Origin: Cryptosporangium aurantiacum
GTDB taxonomy: Bacteria; Actinomycetota; Actinomycetes; Mycobacteriales; Cryptosporangiaceae
Reading direction: 5' to 3'
Assembly: GCF_900143005.1 (NCBI RefSeq)
Contig: NZ_FRCS01000011.1
Location: 215,495 to 279,494 of the forward strand
Length of the DNA: 64,000 bases
This document shows, piece by piece, positions 29,594 to 39,306 of this stretch. The notes beneath the pieces were generated by a model. The model was not told where the DNA came from. It did not search any database and saw only the letters and a program-made list of their open reading frames with translations. The position numbers and the translations under genes were made by a program. Each line of letters opens with the position of its first letter. Within the stretch, counting starts at the first letter, position 1.

Positions 29594-32319
29594 TCCGCCA
29601 CCGCCTCGTGGACGCGTCCCAGGTAGGCCGCGACGACGGCCCGATCGGCGCGGATCTCCTCCGGGGTGCCCGCGGCGATCGTGTGTCCGAAGTCGAGCAC
29701 GTAGACGCGATCGCAGACGTCGAGCACGAGCGAGACGTCGTGGTCGACGAGGAGCACGCCGGCGCCGCTGTCCCGCGCGATCGCCCGGATCCGTTCGCCG
29801 AGCCGCCGGCTCTCGGTGCTGTCCAGACCCGCGGCCGGCTCGTCGAGCAGCACCACCCGGGGCCGGGCGGCGCAGGCGCGGGCGAGCGAGACGAGTTGGC
29901 GTTCGCCCTGGCTGAGGTCCTCGGCGACCCGATCGGCCAGGTGCCCGATGCCGACGACGTCCAGGGCCTCCGCGACGGCCGCCGAGCGCGATCCGCTGTG
30001 CACCGCGATGCCGACGTTCTCCTCGACGGTGAGGTCGTCGTGCAGCTCCAGGGCCTGGAACGTGCGGCCGAGGCCCCGGCGGGCCCGGACGTGCGGTGCC
30101 AGGCCGTCGATCGAGGTTCCGTCGAGCCGGACCGTGCCGGACGCGCGAGCGAAGCCGGTCAACGCGTCGATGACGCTGGTCTTACCCGCACCGTTCGGCC
30201 CGATCAACCCGACGACTTCTCCGGACGCCACCCGGATCGCGAAGTCCTCCACGGCCGTGACCCCGCCGTACCGCACGGTCAGCCCCGAGACCTCGAGCCG
30301 CGGCCCGCCTCCAGGCCCGACGGCCCCGAGCCCGGCCCCGCGCGCAGCCCCGAGCCCGGCGTCGGACGTAGCTGCGGGCGCGGCGGCTCGGCGGCGGCCG
30401 AAGCGGCGGCGGACGCGTTCCACCAGGTCGTGACCGCCACCGGCCAGCCCTTCGGGGTTGGTCAGCAGCACCGCGATCAACCCGAGGCCGCTGACCACCT
30501 GGTACCAGTCCCCCAGGTGCACCCACCGGTCCATCGCGATCGCCGTGATGCCCCCGGCCGCCATCACCCCGGCCAGCACCCCGCCGTACACCGACGTGAT
30601 GCCGGCCAGGTACGCGGTGGACAGCAGCGCGAGCCCGGCCAGCGTCGTGAACGAATCGAACGTGACGACGCTCTGCCGGTAGGCCAGCAGACACCCGCCG
30701 ATCCCCGCGATGAACGATGCCAACCCGAACGCGAGGATCTTGACCCGCACCACGTCGACGCCGATGCCCGCGGCGGAGCGCTCGTTGGCCCGCACCGCCA
30801 GCATCGCCGAACCCAGCCCGCTCATCCGCAGCTTCGCGACACCCCAGGCCGTGACGACCAGCACGAACAGACAGAGCAGCCCGAACGGCAACCGCGGGAA
30901 CTCCTCTCCGGTCCCGACGCTCAGGTCGAGGCCGAACAGCGTCGGCTGGGTCACGCGCGCGCCGCTGGTGCCGACCAGGTCGGTGTTGCGGAACCAGGCC
31001 GCCTCGATCGCGTACGCGAGCGCGAGCGTCACGATGCCGAGCGACAGCCCGCGCAACCGCAGCGCGGGTAGCCCGACGACCACCCCGACGACCGTGGCGA
31101 CGGCCGCCGCCAGCAACGGCGCGATCGGGAACGGCAGGTCGCTGAGCGCGCTGAGGACAAACGCGGCGGTGCCGGCCAGCGCGAGCTGCGCGAGCGACAC
31201 CTGCCCGGCGTACCCGGTCACGACCACCAGCGAGAGCCCGATCACGGCCAGGATGAACGTCGCGATCACCGCGCTGCGCCAGGTGCCCTCGGTGAAGACC
31301 AGCGCGACGACGCCGAGCGCCGTACCCGCGACCGTCGGCACGACGAGCCCCCGTGGACGCCCGGCACGCCCCAGCCGTTGCCGCAGCAGCTGCCCGCGCG
31401 CCGGAATGCCCCGGCGGGTGTACAGCAGCGCGACCAGGATGACCGCCAGCGGGATCAACGCGGCCGAACCGGCCTGCGGCATCCATGAGTGCTCCGCCGC
31501 CAGCGTCAGCGCTTCGGACTGCAGCATGCCGATCGCCAGCCCGGCCAGCACGGTCGGTACCAGGTGCTGGAAGCCGCCGACCACGGCCGCCGCCAGCGCC
31601 GGGACGATGAACAGCGTGTAGGTGCCGGGCGTCAGCGGGGTCAGCGGTGCGATCAGGATGCCGGCCGCCCCGGCGACGGTGGCGCTGAGCATCCAGTTGG
31701 CCAGCGCCACCCGGTCGGTGGAAACCCCGGAGAGGTAGGCACCGAGCCGGGTCTCGGCCGTCGCCCTGGTCAGCAGCCCGAACCGGGTGTACCGGAACGC
31801 CAGCGTCAGGACGACGGTCAGCACGAGCACCGACACCGCCAGCCAGAAGCGGTCGGAGAGCACGGTGAGCGATCCGAGTTCCCAGCGGGAGGCCGGGAAG
31901 ATCGCCTCGACGCTCACCGGCGCGCCGCCGAGCCGGATCGCCAGCAGCGCCTGGATGACGACCAGCACCCCCAGCGACGCGACGGCCTGGGCCAGCGGCG
32001 GCGCGGCCCGCAGCGGCCGGAACACCGCCGCGTACAGCAGCGCCCCGAGCCCCGCGCCCACCAGCAGCGCCAGCACGACCGCGGGCATCAGCCCCCACGG
32101 CTGTCCGATGTCGACCGTGGGCGGCAGGCCGGGCACGACGAGCACGAGCAGCTCACCGTCGCGGAGCCCGGCGTAGACGTACGCGACGGTCAGCGCGACC
32201 GCACCGGTGGCGAAGTTGATCACCCCGGAGCTGCGGAACGTCAGCACCAGGGCCAGCGCCAGCGCCGCGAAGACGGCGCCGTTCCCGAGCCCGAGCAGCA
32301 GCGCGGCGAGGTGACTCAT
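29590..32319 (-). CDS. Fused LivH-LivM-LivG: two permease domains plus ATPase of a Liv-type ABC importer
   Basis: A single 909-residue frame without stops or shifts. About 1-300 is the LivH permease (starting MSHLAALLLGLGNGAVFAAL), about 305-615 the LivM permease (GYAGQVSLAQLALAGTAAF, RGLSLGIVTLALAYAIEAAWF), and about 655-909 the LivG ATPase (Walker A GPNGAGKTS near 705, signature LSQGERQ, Walker B VVLLDEPAAGLD). An Ala/Gly-rich linker (about 620-650) joins permease and ATPase. The start shares one base with the stop of the binding-protein gene (TGATG). Liv systems usually keep these as three proteins, so the triple fusion is notable. The frame remains open to 32445, but the overlap and homology favour 32319. 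Confidence 0.9.
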   Translation of the reverse strand: MSHLAALLLGLGNGAVFAALALALVLTFRSSGVINFATGAVALTVAYVYAGLRDGELLVLVVPGLPPTVDIGQPWGLMPAVVLALLVGAGLGALLYAAVFRPLRAAPPLAQAVASLGVLVVIQALLAIRLGGAPVSVEAIFPASRWELGSLTVLSDRFWLAVSVLVLTVVLTLAFRYTRFGLLTRATAETRLGAYLSGVSTDRVALANWMLSATVAGAAGILIAPLTPLTPGTYTLFIVPALAAAVVGGFQHLVPTVLAGLAIGMLQSEALTLAAEHSWMPQAGSAALIPLAVILVALLYTRRGIPARGQLLRQRLGRAGRPRGLVVPTVAGTALGVVALVFTEGTWRSAVIATFILAVIGLSLVVVTGYAGQVSLAQLALAGTAAFVLSALSDLPFPIAPLLAAAVATVVGVVVGLPALRLRGLSLGIVTLALAYAIEAAWFRNTDLVGTSGARVTQPTLFGLDLSVGTGEEFPRLPFGLLCLFVLVVTAWGVAKLRMSGLGSAMLAVRANERSAAGIGVDVVRVKILAFGLASFIAGIGGCLLAYRQSVVTFDSFTTLAGLALLSTAYLAGITSVYGGVLAGVMAAGGITAIAMDRWVHLGDWYQVVSGLGLIAVLLTNPEGLAGGGHDLVERVRRRFGRRRAAAPAATSDAGLGAARGAGLGAVGPGGGPRLEVSGLTVRYGGVTAVEDFAIRVASGEVVGLIGPNGAGKTSVIDALTGFARASGTVRLDGTSIDGLAPHVRARRGLGRTFQALELHDDLTVEENVGIAVHSGSRSAAVAEALDVVGIGHLADRVAEDLSQGERQLVSLARACAARPRVVLLDEPAAGLDSTESRRLGERIRAIARDSGAGVLLVDHDVSLVLDVCDRVYVLDFGHTIAAGTPEEIRADRAVVAAYLGRVHEAVAE

Positions 32320-33569
32320 CACGAGCCCGCAGGCTCGGTGCCGCGCGCGTCGTACTTCTCGGGTTTGCCCTTCTCGTCGAGCGTCGCGATCAGGCCGCCG
32401 CGCAGGCACACGGCCGGCGTCGCGGGGTAGAAGGAGCCGTTGCACTGGAACGTCAGCGGCTGGGCTCCGGGCATCTCGGCCTTGGGCGCCGCCTTGATCG
32501 CCGCGGTGACCGACTGCGGCGTGACCTCGCCGGTGAGGTTCTGCAGGGCGGCGTGGAACGCGGTGATCGTCGAGAACAGCGACATCCCGGCGGGCGAGCC
32601 CAGATCGATGTCCTTGCCGTAGGTGGCGGCCACGGCCTCGTAGAGCTGCATCGACGGGTTGTCGGTTCCCAGTGGCGTCGCCGCGGAGACCGTCATGCCC
32701 TCGAGCTGGTCCTTCGGGGTCGCTTTGCGGGTGGCGTCGGTGATGCAGGGACCCGCCGCGTGGATCTTGCCGGTGAAGCCGACCGCGCGGAGGCCGCTGA
32801 ACGCGGCGACGCAGAACGAGTCGTTGCCGACCACGTGGACGATGCCCGGATCACCCTTCGCGAGCTTCTGCAGCTGCGGGGTCATGTCGGCGGTGTCGAG
32901 CGGCACCGCGATCACCGTGTGCTCGATCCCGGCCTTGGCGTAGACCGGCGGCGCGACGGTCGAGTACAGGCCCACGGCCGTCGGCACGTCGACCACGATC
33001 GTCGTCACGGTCTTCTCGTCCGCGTCCTTGGCCAGCTCGATCGGGAGCGTGACGTTGGCGAAGACCGGGTCGCTCAGCACGAACGTGGACTTGGCGTCCC
33101 GCAGTACCGGGGCGTCGCTCGCGGCGAAGAGCATGGTCGGGATGCCGGCGGCGTGCAGCGGATCCCAGACGCTCTCGGCGACCGACGTCGAGCCGATCAC
33201 GACGCCGGCCACGCGGTCCTGGATCATCCGGTTGGCGCAGTCGGTGGCCGTGCTCGGGTCGGCGGTGGTGTCGCAGACGAAGAGCTCGATCGGGCGCCCG
33301 CCGATGCCGGACTTCCGGGCGTTGAGGTACTTGATCGTCGCCTCCGCGACGTCACGTTCGACGGCTCGCTGGCCGGTCGCGGCCTTGCCGGTCACCACCC
33401 CGATCCGGACCGGTTCGCCCTTGGCGGGCGCCGACGGGCCGAGCACCGCGGCGGCGTTCACGGGCTTCTTTGATGTGTCGTCCTCGGCCGCACCGCAGGC
33501 GGCGGTGGCGGTCAGCGTGAGTGCGGCGAAAGCCGCGGTCAACAGTCGTCGGGCAGGCTTCATTGCCAT
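32319..33569 (-). CDS. Liv-type substrate-binding lipoprotein
   Basis: 416 residues. The signal peptide with lipobox (TATAACG, acylated Cys at about 25) shows a membrane-anchored extracellular lipoprotein. The body is a periplasmic-binding-protein type I fold of the LivK family (VRIGVVTGKAA, FVCDTTADPSTATDCANRMIQDRVAGVVIG). An extra pair of Cys residues in the C-terminal part (FQCNGSFYPATPAVC) may form a disulfide. The ATG has GAGGTGG about 8 bases upstream. It is first in the Liv-ligase operon and divergent from the island's CoA-transferase operon. Confidence 0.88.
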   Translation of the reverse strand: MAMKPARRLLTAAFAALTLTATAACGAAEDDTSKKPVNAAAVLGPSAPAKGEPVRIGVVTGKAATGQRAVERDVAEATIKYLNARKSGIGGRPIELFVCDTTADPSTATDCANRMIQDRVAGVVIGSTSVAESVWDPLHAAGIPTMLFAASDAPVLRDAKSTFVLSDPVFANVTLPIELAKDADEKTVTTIVVDVPTAVGLYSTVAPPVYAKAGIEHTVIAVPLDTADMTPQLQKLAKGDPGIVHVVGNDSFCVAAFSGLRAVGFTGKIHAAGPCITDATRKATPKDQLEGMTVSAATPLGTDNPSMQLYEAVAATYGKDIDLGSPAGMSLFSTITAFHAALQNLTGEVTPQSVTAAIKAAPKAEMPGAQPLTFQCNGSFYPATPAVCLRGGLIATLDEKGKPEKYDARGTEPAGS

Positions 33570-33860
33570 AGGTCAGCCACCTCGTCGAGCCGTTTCGGCC
33601 CTGCCGACGGCACGACGCCGGGCAGGGAGCTCCCGGGTCGGCAGGCAGGGTGGGGATGAGCGGCTCCGGACGAGCGAACGGGCCGCTACCAGCAACAATC
33701 GGCCCGCTACGGGGGCCTCGAGTCAGGCCATGCTCGCAATCGGACGCAGCAAAGTCAACATTTACATTTCTAAAAGTGTTGTGTTCTCTTAACGAGAGCG
33801 ACGTTCTACATCGCTACCGCACCACGTTCTGCGACAACGCCGACGTAGCGGAGGTGCTCC
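33570..33860. promoter_or_regulatory. 291-base divergent control region of the catabolic island
   Basis: This gap separates the Liv-type importer operon (minus) from the CoA-transferase-to-kinase operon (plus). It holds the most A/T-rich patch nearby (33751-33790), with an inverted repeat CAACA-N16-TGTTG at 33756-33781 that may be an operator. GGAGG at 33850-33854 is the ribosome binding site of the CoA-transferase gene. No gene is seen. Confidence 0.5.
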
Positions 33861-35078
33861 ATGAACTCCCAGATCGATCCAGCATTCGACGGAATCCGTG
33901 TCGTCGAGTTGGCGCAGTGGGTCTTCGTCCCGGTTGCCGGCGCGCTGCTGGCCGATTGGGGCGCGGACGTGATCCGGATCGAACGCCCGGAAGGCGACCC
34001 CTACCGAGCCCTGTCCACACAGGGCATCGGAGCGGACGCCAACGGGGTGAACCTGTCGGTCGCACTGGCGAACCGCGGCAAGCGTTCGATCGCGATCGAC
34101 CTGCGGACGGAGGCCGGGCGCGCGGTCCTCGACGACCTGCTGGCCAGCGCGGACGTCTTCCTCACGAACTTCCGTCCCGGCGCGTTACGCCGTCTCGGGC
34201 TGGACGCGGAAACCCTCACCGACCGCTACCCCACGCTGATCTACGCCCGCGGCCACGGGTACGGCGTCCGCGGCCCGGACGCCGAGCGGGCCGGCTACGA
34301 CTCCTCGGCGTTCTGGGCGCGGGGCGGGATGGCGCACGTGCTCACCCCACCGGGCCAGGACTGGCCGCTCAACCAGCGTGGCGCGATGGGCGACCGCAAC
34401 GGCGCGATGGCGCTCGCGTTCGGCATGGCCGCGGCGCTGCTGCGCCGGGTCCGCACCGGCCGCGGGTCCATCGTGGACGTCTCGCTGCTCGGCACCGCGA
34501 TGTGGACGCTCTCCTCGGACGTGCTGGCCGCGCTGGCCGGTGGGCAACCGCGCGCGGCCGGTCCGTCCGCGGGCCCGAACCCGGTCGTCGGCGCGTACCG
34601 GACCAAGGACGGCCGCCACATCCAGCTGGTCTTCCTCCAGTCCGACCGCTACTGGGCACCGTTCTGCGAATTGTTCGGCCGCGAGGACCTCGCCGCTGAC
34701 CCCCGGTTCGCCGATCTGGCCGCCCGCGCGGCGAACCGGGAAGCCTGCGTCGCGGAGCTGGAGAAGGAGTTCGAATCCCGGACGTTCGCCGAGTGCAAGG
34801 ACCTGCTCAGCCGCCTCGACGCCCCGTGGGCACCGGTGCAGGCGGTGGAGGAACTGCTCACCGACCCGCAGGTCGAGGCGAACGGCTACCTGGGTGACGT
34901 GCACGTCGACGGCGGCCCGTCCTACCGGTTGCCGACCGTGCCGGTGCAGTTCGACGAGCAGCCGCCGGTGCCCCGCCGCGCGCCCGAACACGGCGAGCAC
35001 ACCGAGGCGATCCTGCTCGAGCTCGGTTACGACTGGGAGCGCATCACCGCACTCCGCGACACCGGGGCGCTGCCCTGA
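33861..35078 (+). CDS. Class III (CaiB/BaiF) CoA-transferase
   Basis: A 405-residue family III CoA-transferase, with [53 protein letters not shown], and an Asp in [14 protein letters not shown] at the place of the catalytic Asp. These enzymes move CoA between acids without ATP. It opens the plus-strand operon of the island and could activate the starting acid from succinyl-CoA or acetyl-CoA, or exchange CoA between intermediates. GGAGGTGCTCC precedes the ATG. Confidence 0.9.
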   Translation: MNSQIDPAFDGIRVVELAQWVFVPVAGALLADWGADVIRIERPEGDPYRALSTQGIGADANGVNLSVALANRGKRSIAIDLRTEAGRAVLDDLLASADVFLTNFRPGALRRLGLDAETLTDRYPTLIYARGHGYGVRGPDAERAGYDSSAFWARGGMAHVLTPPGQDWPLNQRGAMGDRNGAMALAFGMAAALLRRVRTGRGSIVDVSLLGTAMWTLSSDVLAALAGGQPRAAGPSAGPNPVVGAYRTKDGRHIQLVFLQSDRYWAPFCELFGREDLAADPRFADLAARAANREACVAELEKEFESRTFAECKDLLSRLDAPWAPVQAVEELLTDPQVEANGYLGDVHVDGGPSYRLPTVPVQFDEQPPVPRRAPEHGEHTEAILLELGYDWERITALRDTGALP

Positions 35079-35101
35079 TCCCGCCCGGAGGGATCCCGCC
35101 G

Positions 35102-35458
35102 GTGCCGGACGCGCTGTCCACGCCGCACTGGGACGCCGCCGCCCGCGGCGAACTCGCCCTCCCTCGCTGCGGCGACTGCGAGCGGCTCGTGCTGCCGCCC
35201 GAACCGGTGTGCCCGCACTGTGGCAGCACCGCGCCCGCCTACACGTACGAGCAGCTCAGCGGCCGGGGCGTGATCCGCTCGTGGACCGTCGTCCGCCGGT
35301 CGTTCCTCGGCGAGCCCACCCCCTTCACGCTCGTCGACGTCGAGCTGGCCGAGCAGGCCGACCTCCGGATGATCGGACATCTCGACGGCGAACCACACCC
35401 CGGCGCAGCCGTCACCGCCACCTTCCACCACGGCATCCCGGGGTGGTCCCGTGCGTAA
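35102..35458 (+). CDS. DUF35 OB-fold/zinc-ribbon acyl-CoA-binding protein
   Basis: 118 residues. A rubredoxin-like zinc ribbon with C23, C26, C37 and C40 (PRCGDCERL...PVCPHCGS) is followed by the OB fold (GRGVIRSWTVVRRSF...FTLVDVELAE). DUF35 proteins partner thiolase-fold enzymes; in steroid side-chain degradation they form retro-aldolase or hydratase complexes. The GTG start follows GGAGGG, and the gene overlaps the thiolase-fold gene by 8 bases, the usual sign of a complex. Confidence 0.88.
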   Translation: MPDALSTPHWDAAARGELALPRCGDCERLVLPPEPVCPHCGSTAPAYTYEQLSGRGVIRSWTVVRRSFLGEPTPFTLVDVELAEQADLRMIGHLDGEPHPGAAVTATFHHGIPGWSRA

Positions 35459-36647
35459 CACCGTCGCCGTGGTGGGCTACGCCCACAGCCGGGTCGTCCG
35501 CCACGCCGAACGACCCCTCGGCGCGATCGCCGTCGAAACCGCAAAAAACGCCATCTCGGACGCCGGTCTCCAGCCCGCCGACATCGACGGTTACGTCACC
35601 TCGGCGCTGTTCCCCACGGCAGGCAACCACGCGGTCGTCGACGGCGTCAGCACGGTCTCGGCCGACTGGATGGCGCGCCACCTGCGCACCAAGACCGAGC
35701 CCCGCTACGTCGCCGGTTTCCAGGGCATCGGCCAGATCCCCGGCTCGGTGGGGCTCGCGGCCAACGCGCTGGCCGCCGGCGCCGCGGACTACGTCGTCCT
35801 GCACCGCGCACTGCACAACCCGCGCGGCAGCTACCACGCGAACCCGATCCGACAGGCCGAAGGCCCGCAGCAGTGGACGGTCCCCCAGGGTTACTTCGGC
35901 CCGCTGACGATGATCGCGCTGCCCACGACCGAGTACTTCCACCGCTACGGCGCGAGCCGCGACGACCTGGCGCACGTGGCCGTGGAGGCCCGCAAGAACG
36001 GCGCCCGGATCCCCTGGTCCTACTGGTACGGCACGCCGCTGAGCGCAGCGGAGTACACGAACGCCGGACCCCTCACCGACCCGATCTGCCGCTACGACTG
36101 CGACTTCCCGGTCGACGGGGTCGCCGCGTTCGTGCTCACCACCGCCGAACGCGCCCGCGACCTGCCGCACCGGCCGGTGTACGTCAGCGGATACGCGACC
36201 AGCCCGCCGCCACCGCACCGCCTGCCCCAGCACTGGCCACTCGACGACATCATGGCCGGCGCGGCCGTCACCGTGAACCGGCTCCGGGAACAGACCGGCT
36301 GGGGCCCGGACGACATCGACCTGCCGCAGGCGTACGACGGGTTCTCGCCGTTCGTCTGGTTCTGGCTGGAGGCGCTCGGGTTCGCACCCGTCGGCGAGGC
36401 GCACCGGTTCGTCGCCGACGGCGGGATCGACAGCGACCGGCTGGGCGCGGTCCCCGCACTCTCCGGCGGTGGCGCGCTCGGGAACGGACGGATGCACGGC
36501 ATTCCCCAGATGCTCGAGTGCTACCTGCAGCTCTCCGGCCGGGCCGGAAAGCGCCAGCGCGAGACCGCGACCCGTGCGGTGGCCTGCGCGTCCTCCCCTC
36601 ACTACGGCGGCGCGGTCGCCTACAGCTCCGAGGAGTCACCGTGTTGA
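35451..36647 (+). CDS. Thiolase-fold protein of the Ltp2/SCP-x type, catalytic Cys absent
   Basis: 398 residues with a thiolase fold. Where true thiolases have the nucleophilic Cys (around residue 90), this protein reads AGFQGIGQIPGSVGLAANAL, with no Cys. The GHP motif is replaced by GNGRMHGIPQM and the CxG motif by ASSPHYGG. Ltp2-type aldolases from steroid catabolism also lack these residues and use Tyr; YDGF and PHYGG are candidate Tyr sites. With the overlapping DUF35 gene it probably forms a retro-aldolase that shortens a CoA-bound side chain. The product might be an aldehyde or ketone handled by the next gene. The reaction is inference. Confidence 0.83.
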   Translation: MRNTVAVVGYAHSRVVRHAERPLGAIAVETAKNAISDAGLQPADIDGYVTSALFPTAGNHAVVDGVSTVSADWMARHLRTKTEPRYVAGFQGIGQIPGSVGLAANALAAGAADYVVLHRALHNPRGSYHANPIRQAEGPQQWTVPQGYFGPLTMIALPTTEYFHRYGASRDDLAHVAVEARKNGARIPWSYWYGTPLSAAEYTNAGPLTDPICRYDCDFPVDGVAAFVLTTAERARDLPHRPVYVSGYATSPPPPHRLPQHWPLDDIMAGAAVTVNRLREQTGWGPDDIDLPQAYDGFSPFVWFWLEALGFAPVGEAHRFVADGGIDSDRLGAVPALSGGGALGNGRMHGIPQMLECYLQLSGRAGKRQRETATRAVACASSPHYGGAVAYSSEESPC

Positions 36648-38095
36648 GAAGTTCCTACGTCGCCGGCGCCTGGGTCGACGGCGACGAGACGTTCAGCGTC
36701 GAGAACCCCGCCGACGAGACCACCGTGACCGAGCTCCCGGCGACCCCGCTGCCCGAGATCGAGCGGGCGATCCTCGAGGCGCGACGCAGCTTCGACCGCG
36801 GCGTCTGGGCCGATCTGCCGGTCGCCGAGCGCGCGAAAACCCTGCACGCGTTCTTCGACGCGTTCGCCGCCCACCACGACGCGCTGATCGCCACGATGGT
36901 CGCCGAGGCCGGTCAACCGGCCCGGTTCGCCGAGATGGCCCAGTTCCAGGCCGGTCTCGCCGGGGCGCGCGGCACGATCGACCTCTATCTGTCGATGCGG
37001 CACGAGGACACCAACCCGGTGCCGATCGACGACCTGGTCCGCGGCCGGGTGGCGCTGTCCGTCCGGCGGCACGAGCCGGTCGGCGTCGTCACGGCGATCA
37101 CGCCCTACAACGGCGCGATCATCATGGCGCTGCAGAAGCTGGCACCGGCGCTGATGGCGGGCAACTCGGTGATCCTGCGGCCGAGCCCGCTGACCCCGCT
37201 GAGCTCGCTGATCTTCGGAGCGGCGGCGGACGCAGCCGGCCTTCCGCCCGGCGTCCTCAGTGTGGTCGTGGAAGGCGGGTCGGCAGGCGCCGAGCTGCTG
37301 ACGACGCACAAGGCCGTCGACATGGTGTCGTTCACCGGGTCCACGACCGTCGGCCGGGCCATTCTGGCCCAGGCCGCGCCCACCGTGAAGCGGGTGGCGC
37401 TCGAGCTCGGCGGCAAATCCGCTCAAATCTATTTGCCGGACGCCGTGGAGCGCGCCGCCGCAGGCGCGATCGCGGTGGTGGCGGCCACCGCCGGTCAGGC
37501 CTGCGTCGCCGCGACCCGCATGCTCGTCCCGCAGGACCGCAAGGACGACGTGCTGGACGCCGTCGCCAAGGCGTACGGGGCGCTGCGTGTCGGTCCGCCC
37601 GACGATCCGACCGCCGCGCTGGGTCCGGTGATCAACGCGGTGGCCCGGGAGCGCTGCGAGCGGATCGTCGCGGCAGCGGTCGCGGACGGCGCCACGGTGG
37701 TCGCCGGTGGGGGCCGCCCGGCCGGGCTGGAGCGCGGCTACTACGTCGAACCGACGGTTCTGGACCTGCCGGACAACGCCAACCCGGCGGCCCAGCAGGA
37801 GATCTTCGGGCCGGTCCTCGGGGTGCTGGGTTACCGCGACCTGGACGAGGCGGTGGCGATCGCCAACGACAGCGACTACGGCCTCTCCGGTCAGGTCTAC
37901 GGCGCCGACACCGCCGCCGCCACCGCTGTCGCCCGTCGGCTGCGCACCGGCGCGGTCAACGTCAACACCGGCATGTACAGCGCGTACGCACCCAGCGGGG
38001 GCTACAAGCAGAGCGGCCTCGGCCGCGAGCGGGGCCTAGAAGGCATCCGCGCATTCCAAGAGGTCAAGCACCTCGCCATCGGCGAGCTGAAGTGA
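36641..38095 (+). CDS. NAD(P)-dependent aldehyde dehydrogenase
   Basis: 484 residues starting at the GTG that overlaps the thiolase stop by 7 bases, with GAGGAG upstream. The catalytic Cys is C288 (GQACVAATR) and the general base E255 (LELGGKSAQ). The cofactor-binding FTGSTTVGR and ITPYNGAI regions are present. In this operon it likely oxidises the aldehyde released by the preceding aldolase-like pair, or one made by the P450 and SDR. The specific aldehyde cannot be read from sequence. Confidence 0.92.
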   Translation: MLRSSYVAGAWVDGDETFSVENPADETTVTELPATPLPEIERAILEARRSFDRGVWADLPVAERAKTLHAFFDAFAAHHDALIATMVAEAGQPARFAEMAQFQAGLAGARGTIDLYLSMRHEDTNPVPIDDLVRGRVALSVRRHEPVGVVTAITPYNGAIIMALQKLAPALMAGNSVILRPSPLTPLSSLIFGAAADAAGLPPGVLSVVVEGGSAGAELLTTHKAVDMVSFTGSTTVGRAILAQAAPTVKRVALELGGKSAQIYLPDAVERAAAGAIAVVAATAGQACVAATRMLVPQDRKDDVLDAVAKAYGALRVGPPDDPTAALGPVINAVARERCERIVAAAVADGATVVAGGGRPAGLERGYYVEPTVLDLPDNANPAAQQEIFGPVLGVLGYRDLDEAVAIANDSDYGLSGQVYGADTAAATAVARRLRTGAVNVNTGMYSAYAPSGGYKQSGLGRERGLEGIRAFQEVKHLAIGELK

Positions 38096-38106
38096 GGGAG
38101 AACCCC

Positions 38107-39306
38107 ATGGCATCCGAGTACAACCTGGACTGGCTGATCTCCGTCGACGACCACGTGCTCGAGCCGCCGAGGCTCTGGCTGGACCGGCTGCCGAAGAAGG
38201 ACCACGACCGGGCTCCGCACATGGAGGTCGACGACTCCGGGATGGATTTCTGGGTCTACGACGGCAAGAAGTTCGCCAGCTCGGGGCTGTCGGCCGTGGT
38301 GGGCAAGTCCAAGGAGGAGTTCAGCCCGGAGCCGCTGCCGTACAGCGAGATGGCGCCCGGCTGTTACGACGCCACCGCCCGGATCGCGGACATGAACCAG
38401 GCAGGCATCCTCGCGTCGCTGTGTTTCCCGACCGTGACGCGGTTCTGCGGGCAGCTGTTCTCCGAGGCCAGCGACCGCGAGTTCGGGTTCACCTGCCTGC
38501 AGGCCTACAACGACTGGATGATCGAGGAGTGGTGCGGTGCGGCGCCGGGGCGCTACATCCCGCTGATCCTGATCCCGCTGTGGGACCCGAAGCTGGCCGC
38601 GAAGGAGATGGAGCGCTGCGCTGCCAAGGGCGCGACCACGTTCGCGTTCTCCGAGAACACCGAGCCGCTGGGCCTGCCGACGATCCACGACAAGAACCGG
38701 TACTGGGATCCGGTGTTCGCCGCGGCCAACGAGCTGCGAATGGTCGCGTCGATGCACGTCGGCTCGTCCTCGCAGCTGCCGCAGATCACCAAGGACGCGC
38801 CGTTCATGGCGAACCTGGCCTGGGGTGCGACCCGCACCTCCGGAACCATGCTCGCCTGGCTGTTCAGCGGCCTGTTCCAGCGTTTCCCGAACCTGAAGAT
38901 CGCGCTCTCGGAGGGGAACATCGGCTGGATGCCGTACTTCCTCGAGCGGGCGGAGCAGGTCTACGACAAGCAGCGGTACTGGGTCCAGCGCGGCGTCACG
39001 TTCTCCGACCACGCCGGCACCGACGTCGACCTGAGCGAGCTCAACATCCGGCAGCTGTTCCGTGACCACGTCTACGGCTGCTTCATCGAGGACCAGCACG
39101 GCGTCGACAGCATCGACGTGATCGGCGAGGACAACATCATGTGCGAGACCGACTACCCGCACTCGGACTCGACCTGGCCGGACAGCATCGACGTGGTCAA
39201 GCGCCTGATCAAGGGGCTCTCGCCGGAGGTGCAGTACAAGGTCCTGCGCGGCAACGCGGAGAAGCTCTACCGGTTCACGCCGGCCGAACCGCCGGTTCTC
39301 GGTTGA
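38107..39306 (+). CDS. Amidohydrolase-2 family (ACMSD-like) metal-dependent hydrolase
   Basis: A 399-residue TIM-barrel protein. The N-terminal motif SVDDHVLEPP replaces the usual HxH with DDH, as in a large actinobacterial subgroup. Later motifs are the His in VASMHVGSS, ALSEGNIGWMPYFLERAEQ, and the metal Asp in CETDYPHSDSTWP. Family members decarboxylate or hydrolyse unsaturated acids. It lies 11 bases after the aldehyde dehydrogenase gene and shares one base with the ferredoxin start. Similar genes often accompany P450s in terpenoid and steroid catabolism. Confidence 0.87.
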   Translation: MASEYNLDWLISVDDHVLEPPRLWLDRLPKKDHDRAPHMEVDDSGMDFWVYDGKKFASSGLSAVVGKSKEEFSPEPLPYSEMAPGCYDATARIADMNQAGILASLCFPTVTRFCGQLFSEASDREFGFTCLQAYNDWMIEEWCGAAPGRYIPLILIPLWDPKLAAKEMERCAAKGATTFAFSENTEPLGLPTIHDKNRYWDPVFAAANELRMVASMHVGSSSQLPQITKDAPFMANLAWGATRTSGTMLAWLFSGLFQRFPNLKIALSEGNIGWMPYFLERAEQVYDKQRYWVQRGVTFSDHAGTDVDLSELNIRQLFRDHVYGCFIEDQHGVDSIDVIGEDNIMCETDYPHSDSTWPDSIDVVKRLIKGLSPEVQYKVLRGNAEKLYRFTPAEPPVLG

